Part shown: piece after piece, positions 48,664 through 61,469 of the stretch
Layout: every line of letters begins with the position of its first letter
Numbering within the stretch: the stretch's first letter is position 1
Source of the DNA: Lepeophtheirus salmonis
Taxonomy: Eukaryota > Arthropoda > Copepoda > Siphonostomatoida > Caligidae
NCBI RefSeq assembly: GCF_016086655.4
Contig: NC_052136.2
Location: forward strand, 9,424,001 to 9,488,000
Length of the DNA stretch: 64,000 nucleotides
Direction of reading: 5' to 3'
Position numbers and translations under genes: made by a program
Notes under the pieces: model-generated
What the model saw: the letters and a program-made list of their open reading frames with translations, nothing else
What the model was told of the DNA's origin: nothing
Databases searched by the model: none

Positions 48664-48665
48664 CT
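48664..48665 (-). other. 3' splice site one base from the urate oxidase start
   Basis: On the minus strand ATATTTCCCCCTTAG is followed by A and the ATG. It is either the end of a 5'-UTR intron or a spliced-leader acceptor; the protein already has a complete N-terminus. Confidence 0.5.
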
Positions 48666-49095
48666 AAGGGGGAAATATATATACATATATAATTATTATA
48701 TGAATTATAGATATACTTTTTAATTCAATAGTACTAAATAAATATTTAGATATATATTATTTCGTTCTTAACTCACATAATTGGTATTATTTATTAGACT
48801 GGTATGTGAATGTGAAACTTATGAAAGGCAGACACTGACTGTTTTACATATCGATAGGAAATTTTTTAAGACAATATTTTATATATTTTTCTTTTCCCTA
48901 TGAAGGTCATGGACCGGTTATTCTTCTTGGGATATAAAAAACAAACACAAAATACATACTATCATGCAGTTGAAGGAAGAATAAATGTTCTACGAACTCC
49001 CCCATAAGGGTCGTTGAGGTGTTAGAACATCCCAATATTCAAACTTGTTTATCGCCATGAATATTTAATGTTTTTGATTTTTGTTTTTCCCGAAT
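48666..49095. other. Upstream region of urate oxidase
   Basis: A+T rich with a (TA)-rich stretch at 48675-48700. No other gene seen. Confidence 0.35.
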
Positions 49096-49104
49096 ACCAA
49101 ATAC

Positions 49105-49645
49105 TTAGCGTGTAGATTTACTAACAATTACACTATGCAACAAATGAAGGTTTCGGAATGTCTACTGACTGAAACCCAAACTTATTAATGTTATTTAAGT
49201 CGTGGAAAATGAATATGACCATACAAATTTCAATCCATGAAGGTTTGGTCTTTAAAACCTTTTTTTTAATCAAATTTTTAGGGTATACCTAAGATTCAGT
49301 GCCATATTTCGACATGAAAAAACAATATATCTGAAAATCAAAGTAAATAATATATTAATAAAAACATTTTAGCATTTAAAAAATAAACTATTTAATACGT
49401 TATATCAATTACATGTAATAAAAAATGTATATAACCACCAAAAAATCTAATAAAATATCTTCAAATGCTTTATTTCATAGCTGAACTTATGTATAGAATA
49501 TACCTTATATTTTAATTTTTTTTTTAAATTGCCTTTAAAAAATAGGTCAATTTTGTTTGATTTATGGTCAATTAAGTTTAAAATTTTTGTTAAAAAATGT
49601 AGATATAATAATCTGGTAAGGTTGCGTGGACGAAAATTTTTAATT
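49105..49645 (+). mobile_element. Internally deleted derivative of the 55.9-58.8 kb retroelement
   Basis: 49132-49265 matches 55954-56085 (CACxATGCAAC, then CAGGCTTGGTCTTTAAAGCC-like sequence) and 49265-49645 matches 58385-58795 (ATTCAGTGCCATATT, TAATAAAAAATGTATATAAC, GCTGAAxTTATxTATAGAAT). The approximately 2.3 kb between these blocks in the longer copy, including all coding sequence, is missing here. Same orientation. Confidence 0.65.
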
Positions 49646-49739
49646 ACCTATAAGTCTATACAATTGCATAATTTATATGTAAGGGAATTAAAACAAGTTC
49701 TTTGGTTTTTGGATTATTTTTTATAGAGAAAAACAAAAT

Positions 49740-50218
49740 TTTCCTGAAAAAAAAATTAAATTTTTTTCCAAAATTTTTCTAAAATCCAGACTTTTCTCAA
49801 AGGAACAAACTTTATAGATACAAATTTCAAAAATCCATAATTAAATTTCAAATATTAAATTTTCGGAGAAAAATTTCAAAAATCTATATATACTTTCAAA
49901 AAATTAAATTTTATGGAAAAAAAAAATTCAAAATCTATAGCTTTTTATGTAAAAAAAAATTCAAAAATCTTTTTTTCAAAAAAATTTCAAAATATAAATT
50001 GTTTTTCAAAGATGCAGAAAATATTTCTTAAATGAAATTTCAAATATTAAATTTTTCGGAGGAAAATTCTAAAAATCCATAGCTATTCACAGACATTTAA
50101 ATTTTTTGGCAAAAAATTTGGAAATTAAATTAAATTTTAAATATTTAATTTTCCAGTAAAAATCAAAAATTCCTAAATTTGGGGATATATAGCCCCTCCA
50201 AGCCTCCTCTTTGGACAC
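49740..50218. repeat. A/T-rich short element, family member
   Basis: Imperfect units such as AAAATTTCAAATATTAAATT, closing with ATATAGCCCCTCCAAGCC and TTTGGACACCCCT. Same family as 48-538. It follows directly on the deleted retroelement copy. Confidence 0.55.
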
Positions 50219-52935
50219 CCCTTAACAAACTACAGTCTTTTTGTAAATAATTGGTAAGAACTATTGTATATGAAATTATGTCATGAAATTAATTTAATTC
50301 GATTTTTTACTTAAAATCGAAACTTTTGAGATTTGATGAATTTATTTTCGATATGGCTTAAGCTGTTTCAGCAGAAAAGTATATTAGAAAGAAATGTTTT
50401 AATGCTACAAAAGTTACAAATGCAATCGGTACCATATTTACAATAATTTTTTTTCTTGTTAAATTATATAATTTCTAAAGAAAGAGTTCTTTTCAAATTT
50501 TATACATTCAGATTTTCTGTTATAACTTTTTTCAAGCATACTTTTTGTATGCCACTACATTTTGTAAAAATATTCAGCTAACTATATTCACAAGATTTTA
50601 GATTCTCTGATTTAATATGTTAATACGATAAGATCAAACCAAGTTGATGCTGTGTTTAATATATTTTGTCCGAAAAGTTTACAAATGATATTCAAAATAG
50701 GGAAAATAAATATAATTTATTCATGCGTACTCTCTTATCAAGATTCGAAGGCTAGTACCTTAAGGTAGAAAATTTATCCGAATATATTCTAATACTATGT
50801 GCATTCATCAAAGTAAGAATTATTTTAACGTATGTATTCAATCAACAAATTAGTTTAACTAATTCTTTGGTGACACGCAAATTGCACTTAAAGTACCAAA
50901 AATGTATCGCACTAAGTAAATAATTAAAAAATATTATTTATTAGATTATATCGGTGCCGAATAAAGTCAAATAACGTTTTAAGTATAGTAAACATTCTTG
51001 TATATTTCAACTCATTCCATAAATTTGAATACAAAGGCTGTAATTGAAAAAAATATGTCTATGAAACATTAGGCAGTTTGAAAATATCATGAAACTTCTC
51101 TTGATTTAACTTCACAATTGTTTTAGTGTTAATCTTTTTTCTATTATCGAGTAAATTAATCTGCTTGATATTTCTTAAATAAGTAATGAACAGTATATAA
51201 ACACGTTGTTATCAATCATCTGTGACACACACACACTCAAAAACAACCCAACTCATTGATTTAGTGCTCACTCGAACAACAATATTGTTTTTTATCTTAG
51301 CTCTTTTAACATTTTATATCAATTAGGATTTCTCCCTATAGATAAATCAAATATGCTGACTCCGGTCCAGATAACTAATATTGTCTCCGTTTTATTTACG
51401 ACTGAAGACTGCAGGCCCTTCCAACTCAGTCTTGATGTATATCAGTCCTAAAAAATTATAAAGTTCAGACCTTGACGACATCGCTCAACTGGGGTACCGG
51501 TTCGAAGGATTCTAAGACGGAACTGGACCGAATGAATAAGAACTGACACAGCACTACTCATAACTACTTGCTCAGTACTGCTTGATCTTCATATTTTGAT
51601 CGTATCAGAAGAAGAGAGAAAGTAAAGGTCAAACATGTCTTACATATATTGTATGTACTATAAAACTGGATCTGTAATATTGATGCAAATCTATGTTATT
51701 GTTCAAATCGAAGGAGTCTGTAAATACTTTACAATTTTTTATTCAACCTCAAATAAAATCATTAGATTGACAACTAACACCGTTACCTTAATTTTCGCCT
51801 CATTAGTGTTCAGAACGTTGATTGGTTCAAATAGAATGATTGATTTTGGACTGTGAACCATTCCCAACTATGGAAGAAATATTCAATCATTTATCAAACA
51901 TTTTCACAGCGTATCAAGAGTTACATAGAGTTTAACCTATAAATGTTCACAAAACTGATAAGGACAAAAGAAACTGAAAACATTGACAACTGAACACAAA
52001 ATACTCTGTATTTTGTGTATTAGCGAGGAAACGCCATGAAAGAGGAAGATACTGCTGCAAAGTGAAGAAAACTATGAAAGTAAACGGAGTCAGCTGTTGC
52101 AGGTAGGATGTTTTGTGCGTGGCTGGTAATTTGCCATCAACATTTTCACCGCTGGTAATTTTTCCTGAATCATATTCATTATTTAGATAGAAGAAAAATA
52201 GAAAAGGAAAATAGTAATGAAATAATTAATAATAAAACAGGAATAGTCAATGAGTTCCAATACAATCTGGGGGAGCACAAACAACCAATTACGCAATATG
52301 ATGTGGGGAAAAGCATCTCTTTTTATGAGAAATTCCAGCTGGTCAAATTCTTGAACTTTGTACTATTATAAAACTATAACATTTGTCGTAGTTATAATTT
52401 TATATTAACACCATATTGTATTTTAAGCAACTCTTCAATTTTGAGATAATATTTGAAATGCCAAAAAAATTGATTGAGTTCAAAATTAAGGAAACTATGA
52501 TTCATCCATAAATATTCTTTTATTTCTGTCAATGGAGTTTCTTAATTTCTTCAAGTCTCAACTATGCCCAATTCAATCGAATGATTTTCAATATGTTAAA
52601 TAAAGCCTTTGATTTCACTTAAAACTAATGGACTTCTTTCTACTACAAATTAAGATGTTTGTAATTAGCTTTTAGCTAATTTAACTAGGACACGTTAACT
52701 GAAATGTTATAATAAATAAATGAATGAATATAATGTACAAATCTAGAGTGTAAATAAATAAGCTCTATTCTATTACCACAAAATATATTTTTAGAGAAAA
52801 TAAAAACCTCTTCGAGGTTGAATATATTACATACTGGCGGTAGCACTAGGTATTACATGGAATTATTAAGCGTCGACAAACAGACAAGTTAACACTAATA
52901 TGACCAGTTATCTACTAGTTTAATTACGTTGTTTT
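50219..52935. other. Intergenic with two repeat fragments
   Basis: 51345-51556 is a diverged copy of the element in urate oxidase intron 2, ending AAGAACTGACACAGCACT. 51740-51880 belongs to the TTGATTGGTT family seen at 20.7 kb. An open frame at 51635-51856 overlaps that repeat and is not called. Confidence 0.4.
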
Positions 52936-52939
52936 ATTG

Positions 52940-54470
52940 CATTAGTCCCCCCTTTTTGAAAAATGCTTCAACACATAACTCCTTTATATGTCAAATTGTT
53001 TACTCAATGTCTATTTATAGGGGGTATTTTTAAAAATAAAGGAAACTTTAAAAATGCAATATCGTTAAGAAATCATCTTTCACATAGCATAAATCCAAAT
53101 TAAATGCAAACTAAAAAAATAATGATAACAATTTTATTGAAGTGACTTTATTTTAAGATTACTTAAAAAAAAAAATGATAATATATAATATAATCCAAAA
53201 AAATATTCCCGGTAAATTATGTTGTAAAACATGACATGGCCCTATTTCATTGAATATTTATACACAAGTAATAAAATAATATATCAGTATACTGTGTTTT
53301 CTTCAATCAAAATCAAACGAAAAGGGAAATCCATCTGACAATAGTTGTCCTTCATGAAGTTTTTGTTGTTTAGTTTTTAACATTTGACCTTGTAAAAATG
53401 ATTGTTTCTTCTCCGTTGAATGTGACATTATTTTGAGTCGTCAATCTCCCATTATAAACATCTTCAAATAAAGCGTCGTCTTGTCTTCTATAGAAACCAT
53501 ATTATGTTCTTCGATGTAGCACAATAAAAAAACTTTTAAATAAATTCATCCATGCTAGATTCACTTACGTCTATTCAAACAAATACTTAAAAATATGTAA
53601 AAACAGCTCAGTATATAAACAGAATCGTCTTTTAAATCCAATTTTGCCGATAAAAACTAAATCCTGAGTATGCACCTTCCTTAATCAAACCAATGTCATT
53701 AAGTGACTTTCTTAAACGCGTTTCTATACTTTATGAAAATCCAAGCCATTTACGTTTGAAAATGTGCCTCGACTTTCTTTCGATGCTTTCCAAATCCTTT
53801 CCTTCAGGATTAGTGCTTTCATGTATTTGATTCTATAGATAGGCGATTTAAACAAAAGAAGAGCTTATATGATAGCGAGAAAATTGGTAATGTTTAATAC
53901 AAGTTTGATTTGCTGACCAAATATGATGCCTATGGCATCTGTCATAGGTTTATGAAAGTACTATATGTATGTAATTGCTAGTACCTCTTTATATATATGA
54001 AACTATGTTACTTTACATTGCTCATAGTTGAGTACAAAATATGTTTTTTTTACTACCGAGAAGTGTTACCAAATAATCTAATCTATAATAAATATAAGTA
54101 TATTAAATTTTAATTCATTTACTATAACAAAAAATCAAAAACATTCAATTCCGATCTTAAAATCCCACGTGTATGGAAAGTTCTTTTCTTGTTTTGCTCT
54201 CCTGATACTCAATATACTCATTCGAAAGCCTTGTTGAAGAAAGGATTGGAAAGCTTCCGTAGAAAGTTACGATTTTAACGAATGTAGAAAGTTGTAGAAA
54301 GAAAATAATTCGCATTACGAAAATGAACAAAATATTTGAATGGTTTAATTCCGAAAAAGATAGATATTGAGTACCATTAAAGTTAATTATCAACCGTTTT
54401 GATATATTATTTATTTCCCCATATATTGCTATTCTTAATTGAGACAATTATATAGAAGTAATATAGATGT
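52940..54470. repeat. 1.5-kb duplicated segment, copy 1
   Basis: Collinear with 61470-62890 in direct orientation, 8.5 kb away. Flanks are diverged by many indels. The core 53681-54035 is much better conserved, including GCCTCGACTTTCTTTCGATG and CCAAATATGATGCCTATG. Minus-strand open frames exist in it, but differences between copies show no bias to silent sites. Confidence 0.7.
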
Positions 54471-54479
54471 AGCCTAATA

Positions 54480-55925
54480 ATGCATCTGGGACACTTGAAT
54501 TTTGATTTTTCTTACACATTGGACGTTTGCAACGTCTTAGCTAAGAAATATATAGAATGAAGTGGATATCTTTGTTACCTTTTGTCAACTTTCGATCAAT
54601 GATCCTCTCAAAAATAGATGGGAACTGGGCCTTTGTCTCTATGTTTCATGATTTATTAGTGTCTATTATTTCATATGACGAAGGAATTATTAATAAGGGG
54701 CATATACGTTTGTTTTAACTCTCATAGATTGCAAGGTTTAAACATCATATTATTATTCCCCCATACACAGCTGAAGTTGCGTCCAAGAGATCAACTCTTT
54801 CTACACCCTTTTTTTATATTTCGAAACACAATTAGGAATTGTCAGGTTTACTTACTTCTTTTCAGCTATATTCTACCTTTTTGATACAGAGGAGGGTTTT
54901 ATAAACTTTATATAATTACTTTATAAAATAATTATATAACATATAATTTAATTTTCTCTGATGTTTTATTTGTGCTGTATTGAATAGGTTATATTTCTAT
55001 ATAATTTTTTTATTTATACCTGTATATTTTATATATCTGATAAATTTTGCCAAATTTATAAAGTAGATTTCATTTATAACTTACACCGTTTTGTGTAATA
55101 AAACAAATCTGTTTTTGTGAGGTTTTGAGGCATTACTAATGTATGTTAGGGACTTGGAATTTGTAGTGGGTCATGTCCTGGGAGTAATTGAATGTAGAAC
55201 TGCCATTGACTCATTCAATTTGTTGTAAATAACGAAATTTAAAAGTGAAATCACATGAGCAATTTTTCACATGGTATCACACTGAAATGATTAATGTACG
55301 GCATTCCAAGCTTAATAACAAATATAGCTGTTTCAGAAAAATAAATGAAACAATGGATTAATCAATTATGAGCTAGGGAAAAATGATTCTCTAGATAAAA
55401 ATCAATGTGCAAAGCTTCGTGTATCTGTCGATCCTAGAATATAAAGTACAGAGGGTCTCCACTTATTGCAGTTTTTTGGAACAAGAAAAATGTACGTTAT
55501 ATGGATTCTGCGTTGTTCGGGGATTTTTTTAGTACTAAAACCTGTAAAACGGGATAAATTATTTTTCAAACTCCACTTTTCACTTTTTTTTATAAAGTAT
55601 GGTTAGGACAATAAAAACACTTTATTCATCATAAATTATTTAAAATAATGTACATCAGACAATAATACTAGTAAAATTTAATCTTTATAGGTTATTTACT
55701 TGATTTTTAATCTGGTCATGTTAATACTGTAAATTTGAAGAAATGGAACATAATCAAAATTTATTCAGTAACGTTTTTTATTGCAAGCTTGTTGAATAGA
55801 TAATAACTAAAAGTTTTAAGTTCAGGTATCAAATGAAATACTTTCTAGACACTCCCCTTTGTAAAATTAGACACTTTTATTAGGTGAATATATAGGCAAA
55901 ATATGAACGAACTCATCTACGTTAT
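54480..55925. other. Intergenic, no recognisable feature
   Basis: No exon-like segment or element identified. TATAATTA-type runs occur near 54905-54960. Confidence 0.3.
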
Positions 55926-56439
55926 ATAGGTAGATAGAATTCAAAGATAACACCATGCAACAACATTTTTGTGTGCAGGCTCAAACCCGTATTTATTATT
56001 GTTGTTATTAAAGCCGTAGAACACGAAATTGACCATTAAAACTTTCAACCTCTACAGGCTTGGTCTTTAAAGCCATTTTAAAAAAAAGTTTATGTATTCG
56101 ACTAGTGCAGAAGTTTTTTTATTTCCTCCTTCGTAATTATCATTGTATGAGGTTTTAAGACTCTTTTTTGGATTCGTCACGGAGCATGTAAAGGGAATTT
56201 CTATTCTTTTTTTTACCTAGTCTATTTTAATACCTGTTTATAATTCCGGGAGTTCTCTCTCGGTGGTGTAGTTTATTCAGGGTGAGTAAATTCACCTTTA
56301 ATGTCTAATTCTTCCTCTTTTGTCGTTATTGTTGTTATATTCACATATTATTCTTGACGCCCGGTGAAAGAAAGAATAAATAAATAAAAAAGTAGAAATG
56401 CCAACTGGGATCTCCTTTAGACAACCTTATCCATTGTAA

Positions 56440-57119
56440 ATGGATGAATATTTGGGCTCCGTTGCTTGTGAGAACACGGTTATTCTTGGAGCAAATAGTA
56501 CCAATCCTAATGTTAAGAATAAGGACACTGTTTTCCTTGAATCTTCGTCAATAATTCCTGCCTTCAAAATGGAAACGTCCAATACACCAAAATCAAGGTC
56601 ATATAGTGGAGTTGTGAAATCAAATTTAAACAAAGATTATATCCCTTCATTTAATTATGTGTCTGATGGGACTGTTAATGACTCGAATGGTTGAAAAATT
56701 TCTGTTTATTTGTACAAAGAATTGACAAACGTAGTCCTTCGAGTAAAAGTCACATGCATCCTGGCAATCTTGCTTTGATTGCTACGGATATTTTAAAATT
56801 AAATCCCAACGAGGTTCACAGTATTAATTGGGATAGACCTCATCTCCCTCTTATAATAACTCGTAATAAAGTTCCTATTGAGAGAATCACGAATGACATT
56901 GTTCTTCCAATTGAAGGTGACTTAAAGGATGAAGATAATCAATATTTCAAAGTTTTGATAGATTGTCATAAACTCATGCTAGCTAGAGATGGCGATCATG
57001 TGTTTGATTTGACTTTAAAATATGGGTATGGAAAAATTTGTGAGAAAGCATTTAGGGCTATACTCGAACCTTTCTGCAAAGTCAACTCCCTTCGTATAGG
57101 GATCGCTTCTTCATCTTAA
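56440..57119 (+). pseudogene. Unidentified upstream reading frame of the retroelement
   Basis: Two overlapping frames (56440-56694 and 56691-57119) join if one base is changed near 56690, giving about 225 residues. The second part reads NLALIATDILKLNPNEVHSI and later VFDLTLKYGYGKICEKAFRA. No zinc knuckle, coiled coil or endonuclease motif is visible. It ends about 55 nt before the reverse-transcriptase region, so it may be an ORF1-like protein or the N-terminal part of the polyprotein. Confidence 0.45.
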
Positions 57120-57174
57120 AAATATCTTCTGAAAAAACTCGCTATTTTGATGTTATATTTAGTTAGGCTAACAT

Positions 57175-58260
57175 CGTAAAATATATAAAGAATGATTTCA
57201 AGGACTCCAAAGCATCGGGTACAGATGACCTATGTGAGCGAATTTTCTCTCTTGCTCCTGAAGAAATTGCTCCATACCTTTGAAATATAGGAAAATCCAT
57301 GGAGAAGTCTAGAAAAATGTCCCTTTCTCTTACACCTCTGATACCTAAAAAGGGCGATAACACTGATTTCAATAGTGGTGGCCCATCACAGTTTGAAATG
57401 AAACTTACAGAATATTGTCTGGTGTTTTAGCTAAGCAAATTGAACCCATTTGAAACCAAAACATTAAAGATGAACAAAAAGGTTTCCTGAGAAATAGAAA
57501 AATTACGGATATTTCACGAAATATAGCTACAGCAATTGAATCTCTTAATAGGAGGAGCAAGTTTGGTGTATTGATTGCAATTGATTTTTGCAAAGCACTT
57601 GACTCTGTACACCACTGCCACATTATGAGATCTGTTAAAAGGTTACTCCCCAAACGTTTTTTAAAAAAATTCTATCAGAGCTTTACTCGCTAACGGCTCT
57701 TCTATAATTTCGTTGGATGATAAAATGAGTGAACCCATTTTATTAGAAAAGAGCTTTAGACAAGGTTGTCCAGTCGCCCCCTTGTTATTTATATCTGTCA
57801 TCGATGAACTAACAAGGACCATTTCGAAAAAGTATTTGAGATTTGGTGTCTTTTTTTGTGGGACTCCACATCTATATGCTGATGATGTAACGTTAATGAT
57901 TGAAGCCAATTCGGGAATTCAACTTCGATATAGGATCAAAGTTCTTTTGACTTTTTTTAACAAATTTAAGGTCAATTCTGGATTAGAAATTAATCTAAGG
58001 AAAACCGCCATCCTTCCCCTTGGATCTTGGAAGCTGGATAGTCCTATAATAATATATATCGTATCTGGAGGTAATTGGGTACAATTAAATATGATGGTCA
58101 ACAAACAGATCCAAAAATGGTGTCATTTATCTCTACAAAAACGTATTGATTTATACAATTTGAGAATTGTTCCTCTTGTGTTATACAGTGCTTTCATTCT
58201 CTATCAGCTTTCATTCTCTATCAGAATCTGCAATTATGCAAGAAGATGCATTGTTTAAGG
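57175..58260 (+). pseudogene. Reverse transcriptase domain of a non-LTR retrotransposon, broken
   Basis: Across frames the RT motif order is clear: KASGTDDL, LTPLIPKKGDNTDFN, ILSGVLAKQIEPI, GFLRNRKITDISRN, motif A AIDFCKALDSV at about 57577-57610, motif B FRQGCPVAPLLF near 57755, and motif C YADD at 57875-57886, then GLEINLRKTAIL. At least four stops or frameshifts interrupt it. The order and the RQGCP/YADD motifs are those of LINE-type RT. Clade not assignable by eye. Confidence 0.8.
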
Positions 58261-58799
58261 GTATCTTCCATAAAAATGATGTTCCTGATTTAAAGCGTCC
58301 AAAGTATAAATTGCCCTGCCTTTTATCTAGTATAATTCCAAAATGTAACAAAAAGGTTGTAGAGGAATTATGTGTATACCAAAAAAAATCAAATCAAGTT
58401 TTTAGGTTATAACTACAATTCAGTGCCATATTTTGACATAAAATACTTATATTGATGAAAATCAAAGTAAATAACAAAATAATACAGACATTGAGTATTT
58501 AAGAAATGAATTATTTGTTAACTTATCTTGATTACAACTAATAAAAAATGTATATAACCACTAACCACTAAAAAATCGATTAAATAAAGTATCTTGCTTA
58601 GAAACGAATAGCTTTTCTACTTTTTCTTCAAGAGCTTTATATTCTAGCTGAAGTTATAGAATAGATCTGACATTTTAATTTTTTTTAAATTACATTTAAA
58701 AAAGGTCAACTTTGATTGAGTTTTAGTCTATTTTGTTTTAATATTTATTAATAAATTTTTATAAAATAAGCTAATTAGGTTGCATGACAATATATTACA

Positions 58800-60785
58800 A
58801 TATCAATCAAAATCGACCTTGTAAAAAAATTAAAATGTAAAACATAAAACCTTAAAGATAATGTTTGAGTTTTTTTTTTTTGCATTCATCATAACTTAAA
58901 CGCCCATCAAGCTTATTCGAAATTTGGTAGATGGCGTTGCTCCCAAATTTTACATTGCTAATGGGATTTTCCATGAGCCGTTTTCACTGACGTCATAAAT
59001 TGGAACATACTTGGAGGCTTTGTCATGGTTTATTTGAAATAATTGTGTTGTGTCTTGACGAGGGAGAGACACAATCTTATTTATAGTAGGAGAGATCCGG
59101 GATGACCGAGAGACAAATGAGAAAAAGAAATGGCGTGGAGGAATAAGACTACTCTTATTAAAAGATCATGTGTATTCTAACTATACTATAATTTATTTAC
59201 AAAATACGAGACTATTTATAATACGTAAAACATAGTACTTTAATACATAAACGAATATACAAGAAGATAAAAACATGAAAGGAAATATGAAATACATAAC
59301 AAATTGGTTTTGGGTAATAAATAAATAAGGACAATATAAATGAATAAAATAAATGAAATCTCTAAGACGTTGAATTCAACTCTTATTTAAAAAGAAAAAA
59401 AAAAATTCTCTATATAATATTTAAAGAATAAATGTGACTTTAGATGAGATCTAGTAACAAGCTAAAGGGCGGAGGCTTATCCAATCATGTTAAATCATTT
59501 TTGTAAGCTGTTATTATTTTAATTTTATTCTTGAGGAGAGAATGTCGAAGTATAAATTGAGTAGCTACGTGTGAGTGTCCTCATGAATAAATGTAGAATA
59601 ACATCAATCATTCGTTGGGAGTTATCTTTTATTTAACTCAGGAAAAAGTGTATGTTTGTCGACACCTAATTGATTTTAGGAAAAAATGGCAGCGGAAAAA
59701 ATGGCAAGATAAAAAAAAGGAAAAGTGTCTTAATGGAAAAAATGGCAAGATTCTTTTAAATTGATATAATATCTATCACCAATATAATATATAATAAGAG
59801 AAAAGAAAAATAAACAAACACGACAGTGATTCCAATGGAAGGAGTGCTAATCACTTAATTCTCCATTATTAATTACCATATCATTAGAAGACATAATGGA
59901 CTATTCATATTGGACAAGATTCTTGGATTGACGGACAATCATTTGCAAAATACTAGGCAAGAGCAGCCATTTCCACTTTGTGTAATAACATCAATAATTT
60001 TTTATTATCATTTTTATTTTTATATCATACTTAAACACAATAAGAATTTATTTCTAATTCTGACTCTTCTTGGATTTGATGATTGATGCAATATGTTCGA
60101 AAAATACTTAGGAACTTTTGACGGAGATTAAGTTTGTTCTCAGAAAAAAAAAATCAACAAAGGCGTGCTCTTTTATTCTGAAAAGAAGCTGTACTCTAAG
60201 AAGTGCACCCAAAAGAACCCTGCTGAAAAAATCACGCTGAAATGTATAACCGCCTAATAAAGCAAAGATTGTCTTTCCGTCTGTTTGAATGTATGATTGT
60301 TTTTATATTACACAAAAAGTTACTGGGTGTGCTTTATATAGTACTCCATGATGTGCATATATTGTAGACATATTTTGAAATAAGAAATAACAATGTAGTC
60401 GTATTTACATAATATTGCAGGTGTGTGGATAGTCCATCCAACATGTATACAGGGTGCACTATATAGAGTGGTCTTTGATGTAAATCATATAAATACTTTT
60501 GATATAATAAATAATAATATAGTCGTATTAATAAAAAATTACAGGCTTGTGCTTATAACTAGTACACTGCTACAAGACTAATAGATTAATAGATAGCTAA
60601 TAGGTTAGACCATTATATAATCTGGCTTGCTGGAATTCTTAATCTAATGTATCGTACCGACTGCTGGGCAAGAAAAACATATTTTGACAAAAAATAAATA
60701 AACAAATATGGATGACTAAAAACAGAGAAAACAAAATTTATAGAAAATATTTAATTAAATAACCTTGGACTTATCTTTCAATTAT
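58800..60785. other. Intergenic, possible old element at 59046-59680
   Basis: TAATT flanks a 630-bp stretch beginning GTGTTGTGTCTTGACGAGGG and ending TTTGTCGACACC; this could be a decayed element with 5-bp duplication. GGAAAAAATGGCA repeats three times near 59680-59750. No gene recognised. Confidence 0.3.
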
Positions 60786-60788
60786 GTA

Positions 60789-60913
60789 CTAACAAATATT
60801 TATACCAAATAATTGCTTTTCTGTGACACCATCACTTTTTGATAACTCAACCTTCCATCTAGCCTCCATGAGATCTAAAAACTTTTTTCCCCTCTTGGGT
60901 AAGAATATGACCT
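60789..60913 (-). other. Exon-like segment, unidentified
   Basis: On the minus strand a strong acceptor (ATTTTTTTTTTATGTGTGTAG) precedes a frame reading KRGKKFLDLMEARWKVELSK, then DGVTEKQLFGINIC and a stop. The composition looks coding, unlike its surroundings. No upstream partner exon was found to 63.3 kb, so it may be a terminal exon of a gene outside the window or a fragment of a transposon gene. Confidence 0.3.
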
Positions 60914-60919
60914 CTACAC

Positions 60920-61465
60920 ACATAAAAAAAAAAATAATTGGCACTCTGTGAAGAATATTTAAATTTTGGCTAATATCTTTGCGGCTAAAGAATTAATTAC
61001 TTATTACTATTAGCAAATAATCGAAGTAATTATTTTTAATTTAGAAATATTTTCATGAAACCATACAATACTTTCGTACTAAATATTCCATTGGAAAATA
61101 AAAGTTAACCTAAAAGAATAAATCAAAACCTATTCATTCATAGTGCATTCAAGAGAGTAAGTATATTAATTAATAGAAAATATATGTGAATGCTATGACG
61201 ACTAATGTATAACACGAATACATTATTACACTATCTTGTGTAATTACATAATATCGACAAGATTATTCACGCAACTTTTTACTATTATTGTTTTTCAAAG
61301 AGTGGAGGGGGGCAATGGCTTATTGGCCACCTGTTCTAGTGCCCATGTATGTCACTAGAGCTCCAACGTTTGAATGAGACTAATTTACATAATAAGGAAA
61401 ATTGACGTATAAATGTGTTGTACAATTAATTGGGAAAGTTTTTTTTAGTTATATCTATGCTCTTA
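60920..61465. other. Intergenic, no recognisable feature
   Basis: A+T-rich sequence; nothing recognised apart from a short G-rich stretch (GTGGAGGGGGGCAATGG) near 61302. Confidence 0.3.
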
Positions 61466-61469
61466 CTTT

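Larger units (their letters stand above)
55930..58795 (+). mobile_element. Non-LTR retrotransposon copy, degenerate
   Basis: Outer blocks are shared with the derivative at 49.1-49.6 kb, which suggests bounds of about 55.93 and 58.80 kb. Coding traces lie at 56440-57119 (unidentified, one frameshift near 56690) and 57175-58260 (reverse transcriptase, several stops and shifts). There are no terminal repeats, and an apurinic endonuclease domain is not visible between them. A poly-A tail or simple tail was not identified. Confidence 0.6.

Noticed and set aside
54157..54447. 96-codon minus-strand frame in the duplicated segment
   Set aside because: The partner copy at 62.6-62.8 kb does not keep the frame, so it is unlikely to be coding.
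59046..59680. Solo LTR
   Set aside because: A possible TAATT duplication exists but the ends do not follow TG..CA at those positions and no PBS, tract or internal region is visible; kept only as a note.
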